From Rhizobium sp. ASV8 (GTDB taxonomy: Bacteria > Pseudomonadota > Alphaproteobacteria > Rhizobiales > Rhizobiaceae), in assembly GCF_016429255.1 (NCBI RefSeq), contig NZ_JAELUG010000035.1:1-54217 (forward strand): DNA of 54,217 bases, read 5' to 3'. This document shows, one piece after another, positions 25,085 to 33,930 of the stretch. The position numbers and the translations under genes are program-made. Within the stretch, counting starts at the first letter, position 1. The number at the start of each line of letters is the position of its first letter. The notes beneath the pieces were generated by a model. The model worked only from the letters and a program-made list of their open reading frames with translations. It was not told the DNA's origin and ran no database searches.

Positions 25085-25918
25085 TCAAATCGACAAATCT
25101 CGAAGAAGCCTCTCCAGGTCGCGTTCGCCAGCCTTTGATTGTGCTCCAGCTTTGAGACCACCCCGGATCAGTGCCTCTGCCGCCGGTCGTGCAAACAGGC
25201 CGGCCCAAGCGGCATGCTCGCGCTCCAAACCCTCCCGAAGATCGGTCGGCGGCAAAGCAGCCTTCGCTGCCGCAATGACGCCGGGCGGCAAAGCGGCAAT
25301 CTGTCGGGCCAATCTCGCGACAAAGTCGTCGATCTGGTCAGCTGGCAGCGCGCGATTGACCCAGCCATAGCGTTCCGCTGTCCGGGCATCGAAAAGATCG
25401 GCACCGAGCACAACCTCCAGCACCCGAGACCGCGGCATCCGTGTTCCAAGATACTGGGTTGCGCCGCCGCCGGGCGTTATACCCATCAGCGCCTCGCACT
25501 GCGCGAGACCGGCGCGGCCTTCCGCTGCGAAAGCCATGTCGGCTGCCGCCACAAACTCCGCACCGCCGCCGCGCGCGAAACCTGCCAACTTGACGATCGT
25601 CACCTGAGGCTGCGATCGCAACAACTCGCCAAACGCCTGAAACGGATTCAAGCCTTTCGGTGCATCCTGCGCCAGTTCGTCGAATGCATTCGGCGCATCG
25701 ATGAGCGTCATATCCACATGCGCGATAAAGAACTCCGGATCGGCGCTATCGAATATGATGACGCGTGTCTCCTCGTCCCCGCGAACCGAAACAAGAAAAC
25801 GACTGATCTCGCTCATTAGGCCGACATCGAGGACGTTTACCGGAGGATTATCGATGGTGACGGTGGCCACTCCGCCATCTTTCACGATGCGTAACTTGGC
25901 GAATTCGAAGGAAGTCAT
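25085..25918 (-). CDS. Enoyl-CoA hydratase/isomerase family protein
   Basis: Crotonase-fold protein of 277 residues, expected to act on a CoA thioester. The N-terminal TIDNPPVNVLD strand-turn and the oxyanion-hole segment GFARGGGAEFVAAADMAFA are present. In the second motif (CEALMGITPGGGATQYL) a Glu occupies the usual first catalytic position. FIAHVDM and the C-terminal helices resemble poorly characterised crotonases often paired with HxlR regulators. GGAGCACC precedes ATG 25918. It is divergent from the HxlR gene, which is probably its regulator. The exact reaction is not predictable. Confidence 0.82.
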   Translation of the reverse strand: MTSFEFAKLRIVKDGGVATVTIDNPPVNVLDVGLMSEISRFLVSVRGDEETRVIIFDSADPEFFIAHVDMTLIDAPNAFDELAQDAPKGLNPFQAFGELLRSQPQVTIVKLAGFARGGGAEFVAAADMAFAAEGRAGLAQCEALMGITPGGGATQYLGTRMPRSRVLEVVLGADLFDARTAERYGWVNRALPADQIDDFVARLARQIAALPPGVIAAAKAALPPTDLREGLEREHAAWAGLFARPAAEALIRGGLKAGAQSKAGERDLERLLRDLSI

Positions 25919-25971
25919 GGTGTGCTCCGGCGTGTCCCACGAGGGGTGAAGTTAAGGTTGCAGGACTTTAA

Positions 25972-25986
25972 GTATTTAATATATAC
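25972..25986. promoter_or_regulatory. Candidate HxlR operator
   Basis: GTATTTAATATATAC is an AT-rich pseudo-palindrome (outer GTAT/ATAC arms) in the 118-base gap between the divergent crotonase and HxlR genes. Its AT content contrasts with its surroundings, and HxlR proteins often bind GTAC/GTAT-type palindromes. Confidence 0.45.
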
Positions 25987-26036
25987 CAAGTGTCAATTAC
26001 GCACCAAAAGCATCCCAGGGATGCCGGAGAATACCA

Positions 26037-26402
26037 ATGATCCCCGATCCAGACCCCGTTTATCGTTCGGATTGCCCGAGCCGTGCTATCCTCGATCAGA
26101 TAGCGGACAAGTGGTCGATGATGGTTATGGCCGTGCTGAAGGAGCCTCGGCGATTCAATGCGATCAAGAGCCGTCTCGATGGCGTCACTCAGCGGGTCCT
26201 CACTCAGACGCTACGCAAGCTGGAGCGAAACGGAATGATTACCCGGACCGTCCTGACGGGACGTGTACTGGGCGTGGAGTATGCCCGAACCCCGTTGGGA
26301 GAGTCGCTGCAAAGGCCCTTCGCCGAGCTTTATGACTGGACGGTCGAGAACATGGTGGAGATCCAGCAGCATCAGAGCCGCTACGATGAAATGCAGAGCT
26401 GA
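26037..26402 (+). CDS. HxlR-family transcriptional regulator
   Basis: MarR-related winged-helix regulator of 121 residues. It has the family hallmarks: a cysteine near the N-terminus (Cys14, CPSRAILDQIADKWS), RRFNAIKSRLDGVTQRVLTQTLRKLERNGMI as HTH, and a YARTPLGESL wing. HxlR proteins often sense aldehydes, quinones or oxidants through that cysteine. GGAG lies eight bases before ATG 26037. Divergent to the crotonase gene, with the AT-rich palindrome in between. Confidence 0.88.
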   Translation: MIPDPDPVYRSDCPSRAILDQIADKWSMMVMAVLKEPRRFNAIKSRLDGVTQRVLTQTLRKLERNGMITRTVLTGRVLGVEYARTPLGESLQRPFAELYDWTVENMVEIQQHQSRYDEMQS

Positions 26403-26603
26403 CGGTTCCATTTCGGATACATGATCCGTCACGCCCGCTCGCCGCCGGCTCCGGCTGGCATATGCGGTCAGTCTGCATCGCAGCTTTCCAGTAGCTCCAT
26501 GGTTCCGAGCGCGATCAGACATGGACAACGATCTACGCGGCGACGCCTGCGCCACCCGAACAGTTTCGGCTGACTGAAGTCACATTTTATCCGGGCGCAG
26601 TCG

Positions 26604-26634
26604 CCGCCGGCCTGATCGCTTTACTGGCCGGCGG
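26604..26634. terminator. GC-rich hairpin between HxlR gene and tagatose operon ends
   Basis: Perfect nine-base arms CCGCCGGCC (26604-26612) and GGCCGGCGG (26626-26634). It stands in the 264-base gap where the HxlR gene and the sugar operon converge; the rest of that gap shows no gene. Confidence 0.55.
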
Positions 26635-26666
26635 TGGTATCGGATGACGTCACTCTGGAACCCCGG

Positions 26667-27941
26667 TCAGATCGTCGCCCGATTATAAGTGCGGATGACG
26701 TTCCGGATGGCCTCCAGCGCCAGCGGCCGGGCCTTGGCTTCCACCGTGCCGGCGGCCACGGCCGGATAGAGCGCTCCAAGATACTGGCTGACCAACGTCT
26801 CCGGCAATTCTCGTTCGCCGAGCCTTTGGAACAGGCCCTCGACAAGTGCCGCGGCAGCGGGATGCGGCCAGTAGTAACGAATGCGGTCGCTGTAGGAGAA
26901 ATGCCGCTGGATGCGCAGCTCCGCCTCGTTGCCGTGATAATATTTCTGCCAGTTCTTCGGCTCTGCGAGCAAAAGCGCTTCCATGCCCTGCCGCAAGGTT
27001 TCCGGCCCGTTATCGAGAACCGCAGCGATCTGATCGAGACCATAGAGCGCTTCGCGAAGCGCAAAGGTAAGCCCCGGCCCAACCTTGAGGATGGCAAAGC
27101 CATCCTCCACGAGCCCGCGCAGCGCGGATGCCGGCTGGTAGTCGGTCGAGTGCGCTTCAAAGACGAATTGCGGCATACGGCGCAGAACGCTGCTGAGCTC
27201 GCGAGCCGCAGCACGGTCGTAGACCACGACGTTCTCGTTGCCGAACTCGACGCCCGGCTGCACTACGACGCCGATGGCACGGGCGAAGGCGCTTTCGAGA
27301 CCAACAGCGGCAAAGGCGCGGCGATGCACCTCGACGGTTTCCAGCGCCGCCGCCGGGCTGGTCAGTTCCAGATGGTCGAGCGCTTCCATGGCGCCACCGG
27401 GGATCGGCACTTCCGTACCGACGATATAAACAGGCAGATCAAAGCCCGATACCGCTGCCGCTTTTTCGGCAACCAGCGCAAGACGCGCAGCGCGCTCGGC
27501 GGTTACCGCATCCGACAGTGCGACCGGTTCCCCTGCACAACCCATCGAGGTATCGAGATGGATTTTCGTGAAACCGGCGCGCACGAAGGCGTCCATCATC
27601 ACTTCAGAGCGCTGCATCGCCTCTTCTGCCGGCAGATGCTTCCAAGGGTTGGGGCCGAGATGATCACCACCAAGGATCAGCCGGCGCGTGTCAAAGCCGA
27701 CGCGCTCCGCGATTTCTTCCACGAAGCGGCGGAAGTCGGCAGGCGTCATGCCGGTATAGCCGCCCTCTTGGTTGACCTGATTGCAGGTGGCTTCGATCAG
27801 CACATCCGTCTCGGTCGCAAGTCCCTCCAGGAAAGCGGCTTCGATGACCAGCGGATGGGCCGAGCAAATGGAAGCAATGCCGCGCCGTTCACCCGCCGCA
27901 TAGCGGGCAGGAAGTGTGCTGAGGGTCTTGGTGCTGCTCAT
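26667..27941 (-). CDS. GatZ/KbaZ-family protein, probable D-tagatose-6-phosphate 4-epimerase
   Basis: TIM-barrel protein of 424 residues of the family first named non-catalytic subunit of tagatose-1,6-bisphosphate aldolase. Family segments include GIASICSAHPLVIEAAF, LIEATCNQVNQEGGYTGM, LGGDHLGPNPW (metal-binding His/Asp) and KIHLDTSMGC. In Agrobacterium a protein of this family next to tagatose kinase was shown to be D-tagatose 6-phosphate 4-epimerase (EC 5.1.3.40), giving fructose 6-phosphate. The same neighbour and the absence of a GatY/KbaY aldolase here support that role. Last gene of the operon, overlapping the kinase by four bases. Confidence 0.82.
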   Translation of the reverse strand: MSSTKTLSTLPARYAAGERRGIASICSAHPLVIEAAFLEGLATETDVLIEATCNQVNQEGGYTGMTPADFRRFVEEIAERVGFDTRRLILGGDHLGPNPWKHLPAEEAMQRSEVMMDAFVRAGFTKIHLDTSMGCAGEPVALSDAVTAERAARLALVAEKAAAVSGFDLPVYIVGTEVPIPGGAMEALDHLELTSPAAALETVEVHRRAFAAVGLESAFARAIGVVVQPGVEFGNENVVVYDRAAARELSSVLRRMPQFVFEAHSTDYQPASALRGLVEDGFAILKVGPGLTFALREALYGLDQIAAVLDNGPETLRQGMEALLLAEPKNWQKYYHGNEAELRIQRHFSYSDRIRYYWPHPAAAALVEGLFQRLGERELPETLVSQYLGALYPAVAAGTVEAKARPLALEAIRNVIRTYNRATI

Positions 27942-28900
27942 GACGATACTCCGGAAAGATTGCGGGCGGCGAGGAAGGCTTCGATCTCAGCCATGCTGGA
28001 AGTGCCTTCCATCGGGCCTTTGACGCCGACGGCGCGTGCGCCGGTGGCATTGGCAATAACGAGCGCCTTGTCGGCGGCCATACCGCGCAACCAGCAGGTG
28101 ACGAAAGCCGCACCAAAACTGTCGCCGGCGCCGGTCGGGTCAACCTCCTCAACCTTGAAGGCCGGGGCCATCGTCTCGCCAGAGGCGTCGAAATAGCTGG
28201 CGCCTTCGGCACCGCGCTTGATCACGACGGCCTTGATGCCCCGCGCCAGCAATTCCGCGACAGCAGCCTTTTCTTCCGTTGCCTGGGTAAAGAGGAAGAT
28301 CTCCGCACCACTCGGCATGAAGAGATCGGTGTTTTCAAGCGCATGGCCAAGCGCCTCGCGCATGCCCGGCAGCTCCAGCATTTCCTTGCGGATATTGGGA
28401 TCGAAGGAGACCGTGCCGCCCTTCGCCTTGATACGCCTGGTCGCCTCGTGAATGGCTTCGACGATGCCGTCGGAGAAGAGCGCCGAGCCCATGATATGCA
28501 GATGATCGGCGGTCTCGACCAGCGCTTCGGCTTGGGGCGTCAAGCCAATGGCCGAGCAGGCGCTGTGCTTGATGTTGAAGATGAAATCGCGATTGCCGTC
28601 CTGCCGGTAGCGCACGAAGGCACTGCCGGTTGCGGCAGTCGGATGCACCGTGATGGCAGAGACATCCGCGCCGTCGTTGCGCAATCGCTCGACATTGAGC
28701 ACGCCGAAATCATCGTTGCCGACGGCGCTGACGATGCCGCAGGGCTGGCCGAGCTTGGCCGCCTGGTCGATGAAAATTGCCGGGGCGCCCGAAGCGAATG
28801 GCCCGATCAGCGGGATTGCGGACAGGAAGCCGTTGCCCGTTTCGACTGCCATGATCTCGACGACGATCTCGCCGATGGTGATGATCTTCTTCATGCTCAC
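27938..28900 (-). CDS. tagK: PfkB-family sugar kinase, probable tagatose kinase
   Basis: Ribokinase-family kinase of 320 residues, with an N-terminal GEIVVEIMAV strand, FASGAPAIFIDQAAKLGQP and the C-terminal DPTGAGDSFGAAFV catalytic loop. It closely follows the Agrobacterium tagatose kinase type that works with a GatZ-like epimerase. Predicted reaction: D-tagatose + ATP to D-tagatose 6-phosphate. It overlaps the permease upstream and the epimerase downstream by four bases each. Another ketohexose as substrate is possible; the sequence alone does not settle it. Confidence 0.8.
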   Translation of the reverse strand: MSMKKIITIGEIVVEIMAVETGNGFLSAIPLIGPFASGAPAIFIDQAAKLGQPCGIVSAVGNDDFGVLNVERLRNDGADVSAITVHPTAATGSAFVRYRQDGNRDFIFNIKHSACSAIGLTPQAEALVETADHLHIMGSALFSDGIVEAIHEATRRIKAKGGTVSFDPNIRKEMLELPGMREALGHALENTDLFMPSGAEIFLFTQATEEKAAVAELLARGIKAVVIKRGAEGASYFDASGETMAPAFKVEEVDPTGAGDSFGAAFVTCWLRGMAADKALVIANATGARAVGVKGPMEGTSSMAEIEAFLAARNLSGVSS

Positions 28901-29892
28901 GTCCGCACCGCCTTGCTGCGCACGTCGAGCCAGACGGCGATGAGAATGACAAGACCCTTGACGATGAGCTGGTAGAAATAGGGCACCGACAGCATGTTCA
29001 TGCCGTTGTTGATGACGCCGATGATCAAGGCGCCGAGAATGGTGCCGACCATCGTGCCGACACCGCCGGCAAGCGAGGTGCCGCCGAGCACGACAGCCGC
29101 AATGGCGTCAAGCTCGTAACCCATGCCGGAATTGGTCTGTGCCGAGGACAGGCGCGAAGAGAGCAGAATGCCGCTGATCGCCGCCATCACGCCCGAAATC
29201 ATGAAAACGATGATCTTGATGCGATCGACGCGGATGCCGGAATAAACTGCCGCCTCGCGGTTGCCACCGGAAAGATAGACCTGCCGACCGAAGATCGACT
29301 TCGACAGGACGATGTGATTGATCGCAAAGAGTACGACCATGATCCAGATGATGATCGGGAGCCCGAGGAAACTCTCGGAGCCGATAGCGAGCCATGCATC
29401 GTTGTCTATCATGGCCGGTGCGCCATTGGTCGGCAGGCTGACGACGCCGCGATAGATCCCCATGCTCGCAACAGTCACGATGAAGGAAGGAAGCATCAGC
29501 TTTGCAGACAATGCTCCGTTCAAGCCTCCCATGATGGCGCCCGCCACCAACGTCAGAAGAACAGTCGGCAAGAAACCGAAGCCCATGGCGAAAGCCTGTG
29601 CCGCCACCATGCCGGCAACCGCGATGATAGAGCCGATCGAAAGATCGATCTCACCAAGCAGGATGACATAGGTCATGCCGTAAGCGGCTACGGCAACCAC
29701 CGCCACCTGCTGCATGATATTCATGAAGTTGTTGAAGGCTAGGAAGCGCGGGCTCAGCACCGAGAAAACAATGCAGAGCACAGCGAGCGAGATGATGATG
29801 CCACCATACTGGCGCACCATCGGCGAACGGAAGAACGACTGGCGGACCTGCGTGTCCGCGCCCCTCCCCTGTGTTGTCTGAAGATTGCTCAT
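28897..29892 (-). CDS. Sugar ABC transporter permease (RbsC type)
   Basis: Inner-membrane permease of 331 residues with eight to ten hydrophobic segments. It contains the RbsC-family text AAYGMTYVILLGEIDLSIGSIIAVAG and the loop VVLGGTSLAGGVGTMVGTILGALIIGVINNGMN. It forms the channel with the RbsA-like ATPase and the binding protein of this operon. Its start overlaps the ATPase stop by four bases and its stop overlaps the kinase start by four, so the genes are tightly coupled. Confidence 0.9.
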   Translation of the reverse strand: MSNLQTTQGRGADTQVRQSFFRSPMVRQYGGIIISLAVLCIVFSVLSPRFLAFNNFMNIMQQVAVVAVAAYGMTYVILLGEIDLSIGSIIAVAGMVAAQAFAMGFGFLPTVLLTLVAGAIMGGLNGALSAKLMLPSFIVTVASMGIYRGVVSLPTNGAPAMIDNDAWLAIGSESFLGLPIIIWIMVVLFAINHIVLSKSIFGRQVYLSGGNREAAVYSGIRVDRIKIIVFMISGVMAAISGILLSSRLSSAQTNSGMGYELDAIAAVVLGGTSLAGGVGTMVGTILGALIIGVINNGMNMLSVPYFYQLIVKGLVILIAVWLDVRSKAVRT

Positions 29893-31433
29893 GCGTGCAT
29901 CCCCGCTGCATAGGTCATAACGGTTTCGGGTGTCAGGCCTTCGGCATCGAGCACGGCTGCCAGGCCTCTGTTGTGCATCACGACGACACGATCGCTGAGG
30001 CCGAGTACCTCGGGCAGTTCCGAAGAAACCATCAAGATCGCCGCGCCTTCGGCCGCAAGTTCGCGGATGATGCGATAGATCTCGAACTTTGCGCCGACGT
30101 CGACGCCGCGCGTCGGTTCATCGAGGATCAGCACGCGCGGCCTGATCTGCAGCCATTTGGCCAGCACGATCTTCTGCTGGTTGCCGCCGCTGAGCGAACC
30201 GGCTGTGGTGTCGATCGAAGCCGCCTTGATGGCGAGGCGCAGCACTTCCGTCTTGGCGGCTGCGCGCTCGGCGCTGCCGCGCATCAAGCCGAACGGGCCG
30301 GCAAGCTGCTTAAGCGCCACCATATTGACGTTGCGCTCGACGCTGTGCGCCAGAACCAGACCCTCTTCCTTGCGATTTTCGGTCACGAAGGCGATGCCAT
30401 TGCGGATCGCCTCGGAGGGCGAGGCAAGTGTCAGCGGCTTACCGTCGAGGAAGATCTGCCCTTCCGGGCGCTCCATGCCGAAAAGCGCCCTCATGATGTC
30501 GGACCGCCCGGAACCGATCAGACCGAAGAGGCCGACGACTTCGCCGGGCTTCACATCGATGGAGACATCGTGGAACTTTCCCGGAACCGTGAGGTTTTTC
30601 GTCGCCAGGACGGGTGCAATACTCTCGGCCGGACGCGGCGCCACGCGCGGCGGGTAAATGTCCTGCATTTCGCGGCCCACCATCAGCGCGATCAGCTTGT
30701 CGATACTGGTCTCGCTCTTTTCCGTCGTGGTGACATATTCGCCGTCGCGAATGACGGTAATATCGTCGGAAAGCCGCATGATTTCTTCCATGCGGTGCGA
30801 GATGTAGATGATCGCCTTGCCGCGCGCCTTCAGCCGCTCGATGATCGAGAACAGGATTTCCGCCTCGCTATCGGAAAGCGACGATGTCGGCTCGTCGAGG
30901 ATGACCACGTCCGCAGGCAGGCTGAGACCCTTGGCGATCTCGACGAGTTGGCGCTGCGCGATGGAGAGGTCGCCCACCTTGGCATGCACATCGACCGGAA
31001 GGCCGAGATCCGCGATCAGCGCTTCGGCCTTGGCGACGAGCACGCGATCGCGAACGAATCCAAAGCGGCTCGGCTCGTGGCTCGCGAAAATATTCTGTGC
31101 GACCGAGAGATTTCGGCAGAGGCTAAGTTCCTGGAAAACGATGGAAATGCCGTGTGCGCGGGCATCGCGCGGATTCTGTGGCTGATATGCTTTGCCGGCA
31201 AGCAGGATTTCGCCCGAAGTCGGCTTATAGACCCCGGCAAGGATCTTCATCAGCGTGGATTTGCCGGCACCGTTTTCGCCGAGCAGCGTATGCACGCGAC
31301 CGCGACGGACTTGAAGGTTCATGCGCTTCAACGCCTGCACGGCGCCGAAGGACTTGGCGACATCGCGGATTTCCAGCACCGTTCCCGTGCCTCGCGACGC
31401 TTCTTCCTGTGTGGCTGCATTGCTTTGTGTCAC
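29889..31433 (-). CDS. Sugar ABC transporter ATP-binding protein (RbsA type)
   Basis: Tandem ABC ATPase of 514 residues. The first domain has Walker A GENGAGKST, signature LSIAQRQLVEIAKGL and Walker B VVILDEPTSSL. The second has the degenerate GLIGSGRSD and signature SGGNQQKIVLAKWL, as is normal in sugar importers of this class. I start it at GTG 31433, preceded by GGGAGGAG at five bases; a frame extension to 31481 has no ribosome site. It lies 150 bases after the binding protein gene, with a very strong hairpin between. Confidence 0.9.
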   Translation of the reverse strand: MTQSNAATQEEASRGTGTVLEIRDVAKSFGAVQALKRMNLQVRRGRVHTLLGENGAGKSTLMKILAGVYKPTSGEILLAGKAYQPQNPRDARAHGISIVFQELSLCRNLSVAQNIFASHEPSRFGFVRDRVLVAKAEALIADLGLPVDVHAKVGDLSIAQRQLVEIAKGLSLPADVVILDEPTSSLSDSEAEILFSIIERLKARGKAIIYISHRMEEIMRLSDDITVIRDGEYVTTTEKSETSIDKLIALMVGREMQDIYPPRVAPRPAESIAPVLATKNLTVPGKFHDVSIDVKPGEVVGLFGLIGSGRSDIMRALFGMERPEGQIFLDGKPLTLASPSEAIRNGIAFVTENRKEEGLVLAHSVERNVNMVALKQLAGPFGLMRGSAERAAAKTEVLRLAIKAASIDTTAGSLSGGNQQKIVLAKWLQIRPRVLILDEPTRGVDVGAKFEIYRIIRELAAEGAAILMVSSELPEVLGLSDRVVVMHNRGLAAVLDAEGLTPETVMTYAAGMHA

Positions 31434-31550
31434 GCACGCTCCTCCCTGGCCGCCCGCATCGGTATCAGCAAGCACGGCCATTGGCGAATGAACGAATAAG
31501 ATGGACTACGGTCCAGGCCGCAGACAACAGATAGCGCCCGGGCTAGATGA

Positions 31551-31575
31551 TCGCGGCGGCCGGAGGCCGCCGCGA
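31551..31575 (-). terminator. Very stable intercistronic hairpin after the binding protein gene
   Basis: Eleven-base perfect arms TCGCGGCGGCC (31551-31561) and GGCCGCCGCGA (31565-31575) with a three-base loop, 8 bases after the binding protein stop. No U-tract. It probably protects the binding-protein mRNA 3' end and lowers downstream expression, which suits the excess of binding protein needed over the membrane subunits. Confidence 0.65.
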
Positions 31576-31583
31576 AACATATT

Positions 31584-32486
31584 TTACTTGGTTTCGCCGT
31601 CCTTGGTCACGACGCCAGGCACGATCGGCTGCTTGGCCGGAACGGTTTCGCCCTTGATGACCTTGACGGCAGTCTCGACGGCAACCTTGCCCATCTGATC
31701 CGGATACTGGGCGATAACACCGACCATCACCGGATCGTTCTTCACGGCGTTGCGTGCCTCTTCCATGCCATCGAAGCCGATGACCTTGACCTGGCTCTCC
31801 AGCTTGGCGGCCTTGACGGCAGAGGCAGCAGCAAGTGCGGCGTCGTCGCCGAAACCGAAGATGCCGACGATATCGGGATTAGCCTGCAGCATGTTCTGCG
31901 CGGCAGCCAGCGCTTCCGGACGAGTGATGCCCGTCTGAATGGCCGCAATCTTCACGTCCGGATACTTTTCAAGACTTTTCTTGAAGCCTTCGACGCGGTC
32001 GACGACCGACTGAACCGTCGGATAGTCGATGACGGCGACCTTGCCCTTGCCGCCGATGGACTTCGCCATCAGCTCGGCAGCCTTCTCGCCGCCGGCAAAA
32101 TTGTCCGTGCCGACGAAGGAGGTGACGTCAGCGTCGATAGCCGGAACGTCGACGGTAATGACCTTGATACCAGCCTTCTCGGCCTTCTTGATCGCCGCGC
32201 GCACGCCCTTGCTGTCGACGGGCGAGATGACGATGACGTCGACGCCCTTGGTGATGAAATCTTCGACGTCAGCAAGCTGCTTGGACAGATCCTGGTTGGC
32301 AATCGCCACTTCCAGCGGCACCTTCTCAGCCTCGGCTTCCTTCTTCATCGCGTTGGCAAGCGAGATGTAGAACGGGTGCTGCTGCGTCAGGAGCGACGCG
32401 CCAATGCCAGCTGCGGATGCGACACTTGCCATAAGGGCAAGGGCAGCGCCGGAAAGAAGAATGCGACCGAGCGTTTTGCGAAGCAT
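31584..32486 (-). CDS. Periplasmic sugar-binding protein (RbsB type)
   Basis: Type I periplasmic binding protein of 300 residues with a signal peptide (about 1-25, ending ASVASAA). The mature part has the family features GIGASLLTQQHPFYISL, TKGVDVIVISPVDSKGV, the VDVPAIDADVTSFVGTDN hinge region and a C-terminal VAQYPDQMGKVAV motif. ATG 32486 follows TTGGAGGAAATC. First gene of the operon with ATPase, permease, kinase and epimerase, and divergent from the LacI regulator. Tagatose or a related hexose or hexitol product is the likely ligand, judged from the kinase. Confidence 0.88.
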   Translation of the reverse strand: MLRKTLGRILLSGAALALMASVASAAGIGASLLTQQHPFYISLANAMKKEAEAEKVPLEVAIANQDLSKQLADVEDFITKGVDVIVISPVDSKGVRAAIKKAEKAGIKVITVDVPAIDADVTSFVGTDNFAGGEKAAELMAKSIGGKGKVAVIDYPTVQSVVDRVEGFKKSLEKYPDVKIAAIQTGITRPEALAAAQNMLQANPDIVGIFGFGDDAALAAASAVKAAKLESQVKVIGFDGMEEARNAVKNDPVMVGVIAQYPDQMGKVAVETAVKVIKGETVPAKQPIVPGVVTKDGETK

Positions 32487-32838
32487 GATTTCCTCCAATT
32501 GCCGGCCTCGCCGGCTGATTAAGAACTTGTGAAGCTGCCCTGTCAGCTGGCGGCGGCAGCCGCCTTTCCTCTCCTGCGCAGGACATATCCACCCATATCG
32601 GGCGAGGTTCCTATCGCATCGATTGGATATCGCGTCAATCAATTTATTTACACGTGAAAAAAACTTTACCGTGCTAAATTCTGTTTGTAACAGCTGATTT
32701 GGCGGCTATACATGTGACGAACAGTTGCGGAGGCCTGTAAAACCAGCATCATCCTTCTGATAGGCCTAAAGATTTATTTTTACGCATGATAAATGAGCGC
32801 GAAAGCGCACCGAACCGCTACGAACCTCGAAAGCGACC
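32487..32838. promoter_or_regulatory. Divergent control region of the sugar operon and its LacI regulator
   Basis: 352 bases without a gene. Two operator candidates can be seen: TTTACACGTGAAAA (32647-32660, one mismatched pair, centred on CACGTG as LacI-family sites often are) and CTGTT-TGT-AACAG (32681-32693, perfect). The surrounding AT-rich stretch probably holds both promoters. Confidence 0.55.
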
Positions 32839-33867
32839 ATGAGCGAGAGCAAAATCCGGACGATGGAAGAGTTCGCTGCGGCAAGCGGGCTTTCCCGCCC
32901 GACCGTTTCGAAATATTTCGACAACCCCGAGAGCGTAAAGCCCTCAACCCGTGCCCGCATCGAAAAGGCACTGAAGGACTATGATTATCGACCGAATATC
33001 TTCGCGGTCAGCCTCAATCGCAAGAACCCGAAGAATATTGGACTGATCGTCCCGCACATTTCAGATCCGTTCTATGCCGAGATCGTGCGCCAGATCGAAA
33101 TGCGCTGTTTTGCGGAAGGTTATTGGACGATCGTTCTATCCTCTCACGGCGAACGGAAGCTGGAGGCGCGAGCCATGCGCACGCTCTTGTCGCTGAACAT
33201 CGCCGGCGTCCTGATGGCGCCGCTCGGCTTCGAGACCGATGCAAGGCTGCTCGAGAACCTCGCTGACGCAATACCCACTGTCTTCCTCGACAACAGCATC
33301 GGCGACCGCCCCTTTGTCGGCACCGACAACCGCCAGAGCATCGGCAACATCACCGAATATCTCTGCCGGACCGGCGAACATCCGTGCTTCCTGGAGATGC
33401 CGGCCGTCAACCAGAACGCCCTCGAACGGCGCAACGCTTATATTGCAACGATGGAGCGGCTGGGGTTGGAGCCGGTTACATTGGCAATCCCGCCCAAGGA
33501 TTGGAACTTCGAACAATTGGGTTATGAGGCCGCCGGACGCCTGCTTGACGGATCCGGCTTTCCGACGCGTACGGTCCTTTGCGCCAACGACCGCCTCGCC
33601 TTCGGCGTCATCGCAGCTGCTTTCGAAAGGCGGATGCGCGTTGGCCATGACAGCGATTGCGACCTGCGCGTCGCCGGCCACGACGACCATCCGCTCAGCC
33701 GCTTCACCTGCCCGCCGCTGACCACCATGGCACAGGACTACCGAGGCATCGCCGCGGCAGGAATCGACATGCTGTTTGATACGATTGGCGGAGCGCCGGA
33801 CCAATCAAAAAGCCAAGAACGTATGACGCATCTCGAAGCACGGCTCATCATGCGACAGTCGGCGTGA
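32839..33867 (+). CDS. LacI-family regulator of the sugar operon
   Basis: LacI-type repressor of 342 residues. N-terminal HTH (MEEFAAASGLSRPTVSKYFDN) and hinge helix (SVKPSTRARIEKALKDYDYRPN) precede a periplasmic-binding-like effector domain (NIGLIVPHISDPFYAEIV onward). The HTH recognition helix is SRPTVSKY, compatible with CACGTG-like half sites. It is divergent from the sugar operon, which it probably represses until the sugar or its phosphate is present. The ribosome site before ATG 32839 is weak (GAAAG). Confidence 0.88.
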   Translation: MSESKIRTMEEFAAASGLSRPTVSKYFDNPESVKPSTRARIEKALKDYDYRPNIFAVSLNRKNPKNIGLIVPHISDPFYAEIVRQIEMRCFAEGYWTIVLSSHGERKLEARAMRTLLSLNIAGVLMAPLGFETDARLLENLADAIPTVFLDNSIGDRPFVGTDNRQSIGNITEYLCRTGEHPCFLEMPAVNQNALERRNAYIATMERLGLEPVTLAIPPKDWNFEQLGYEAAGRLLDGSGFPTRTVLCANDRLAFGVIAAAFERRMRVGHDSDCDLRVAGHDDHPLSRFTCPPLTTMAQDYRGIAAAGIDMLFDTIGGAPDQSKSQERMTHLEARLIMRQSA

Positions 33868-33930
33868 ACGAGCTCAGCTCAAGCATTTCCTGGAAAAATC
33901 GCAGGGGACCCCATCCGGGCGGCAACGTGT

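Noticed and set aside
31434..31481. Longer N-terminus for the sugar ATPase
   Set aside because: GTG at 31433 has GGGAGGAG at ideal spacing, while the upstream start has none.
29871..31499. Open frame of 542 codons opposite the sugar ATPase (and a similar one at 26634-28196 opposite kinase/epimerase)
   Set aside because: Both are shadows of highly biased GC-rich genes; the minus strand carries complete Walker and family motifs.
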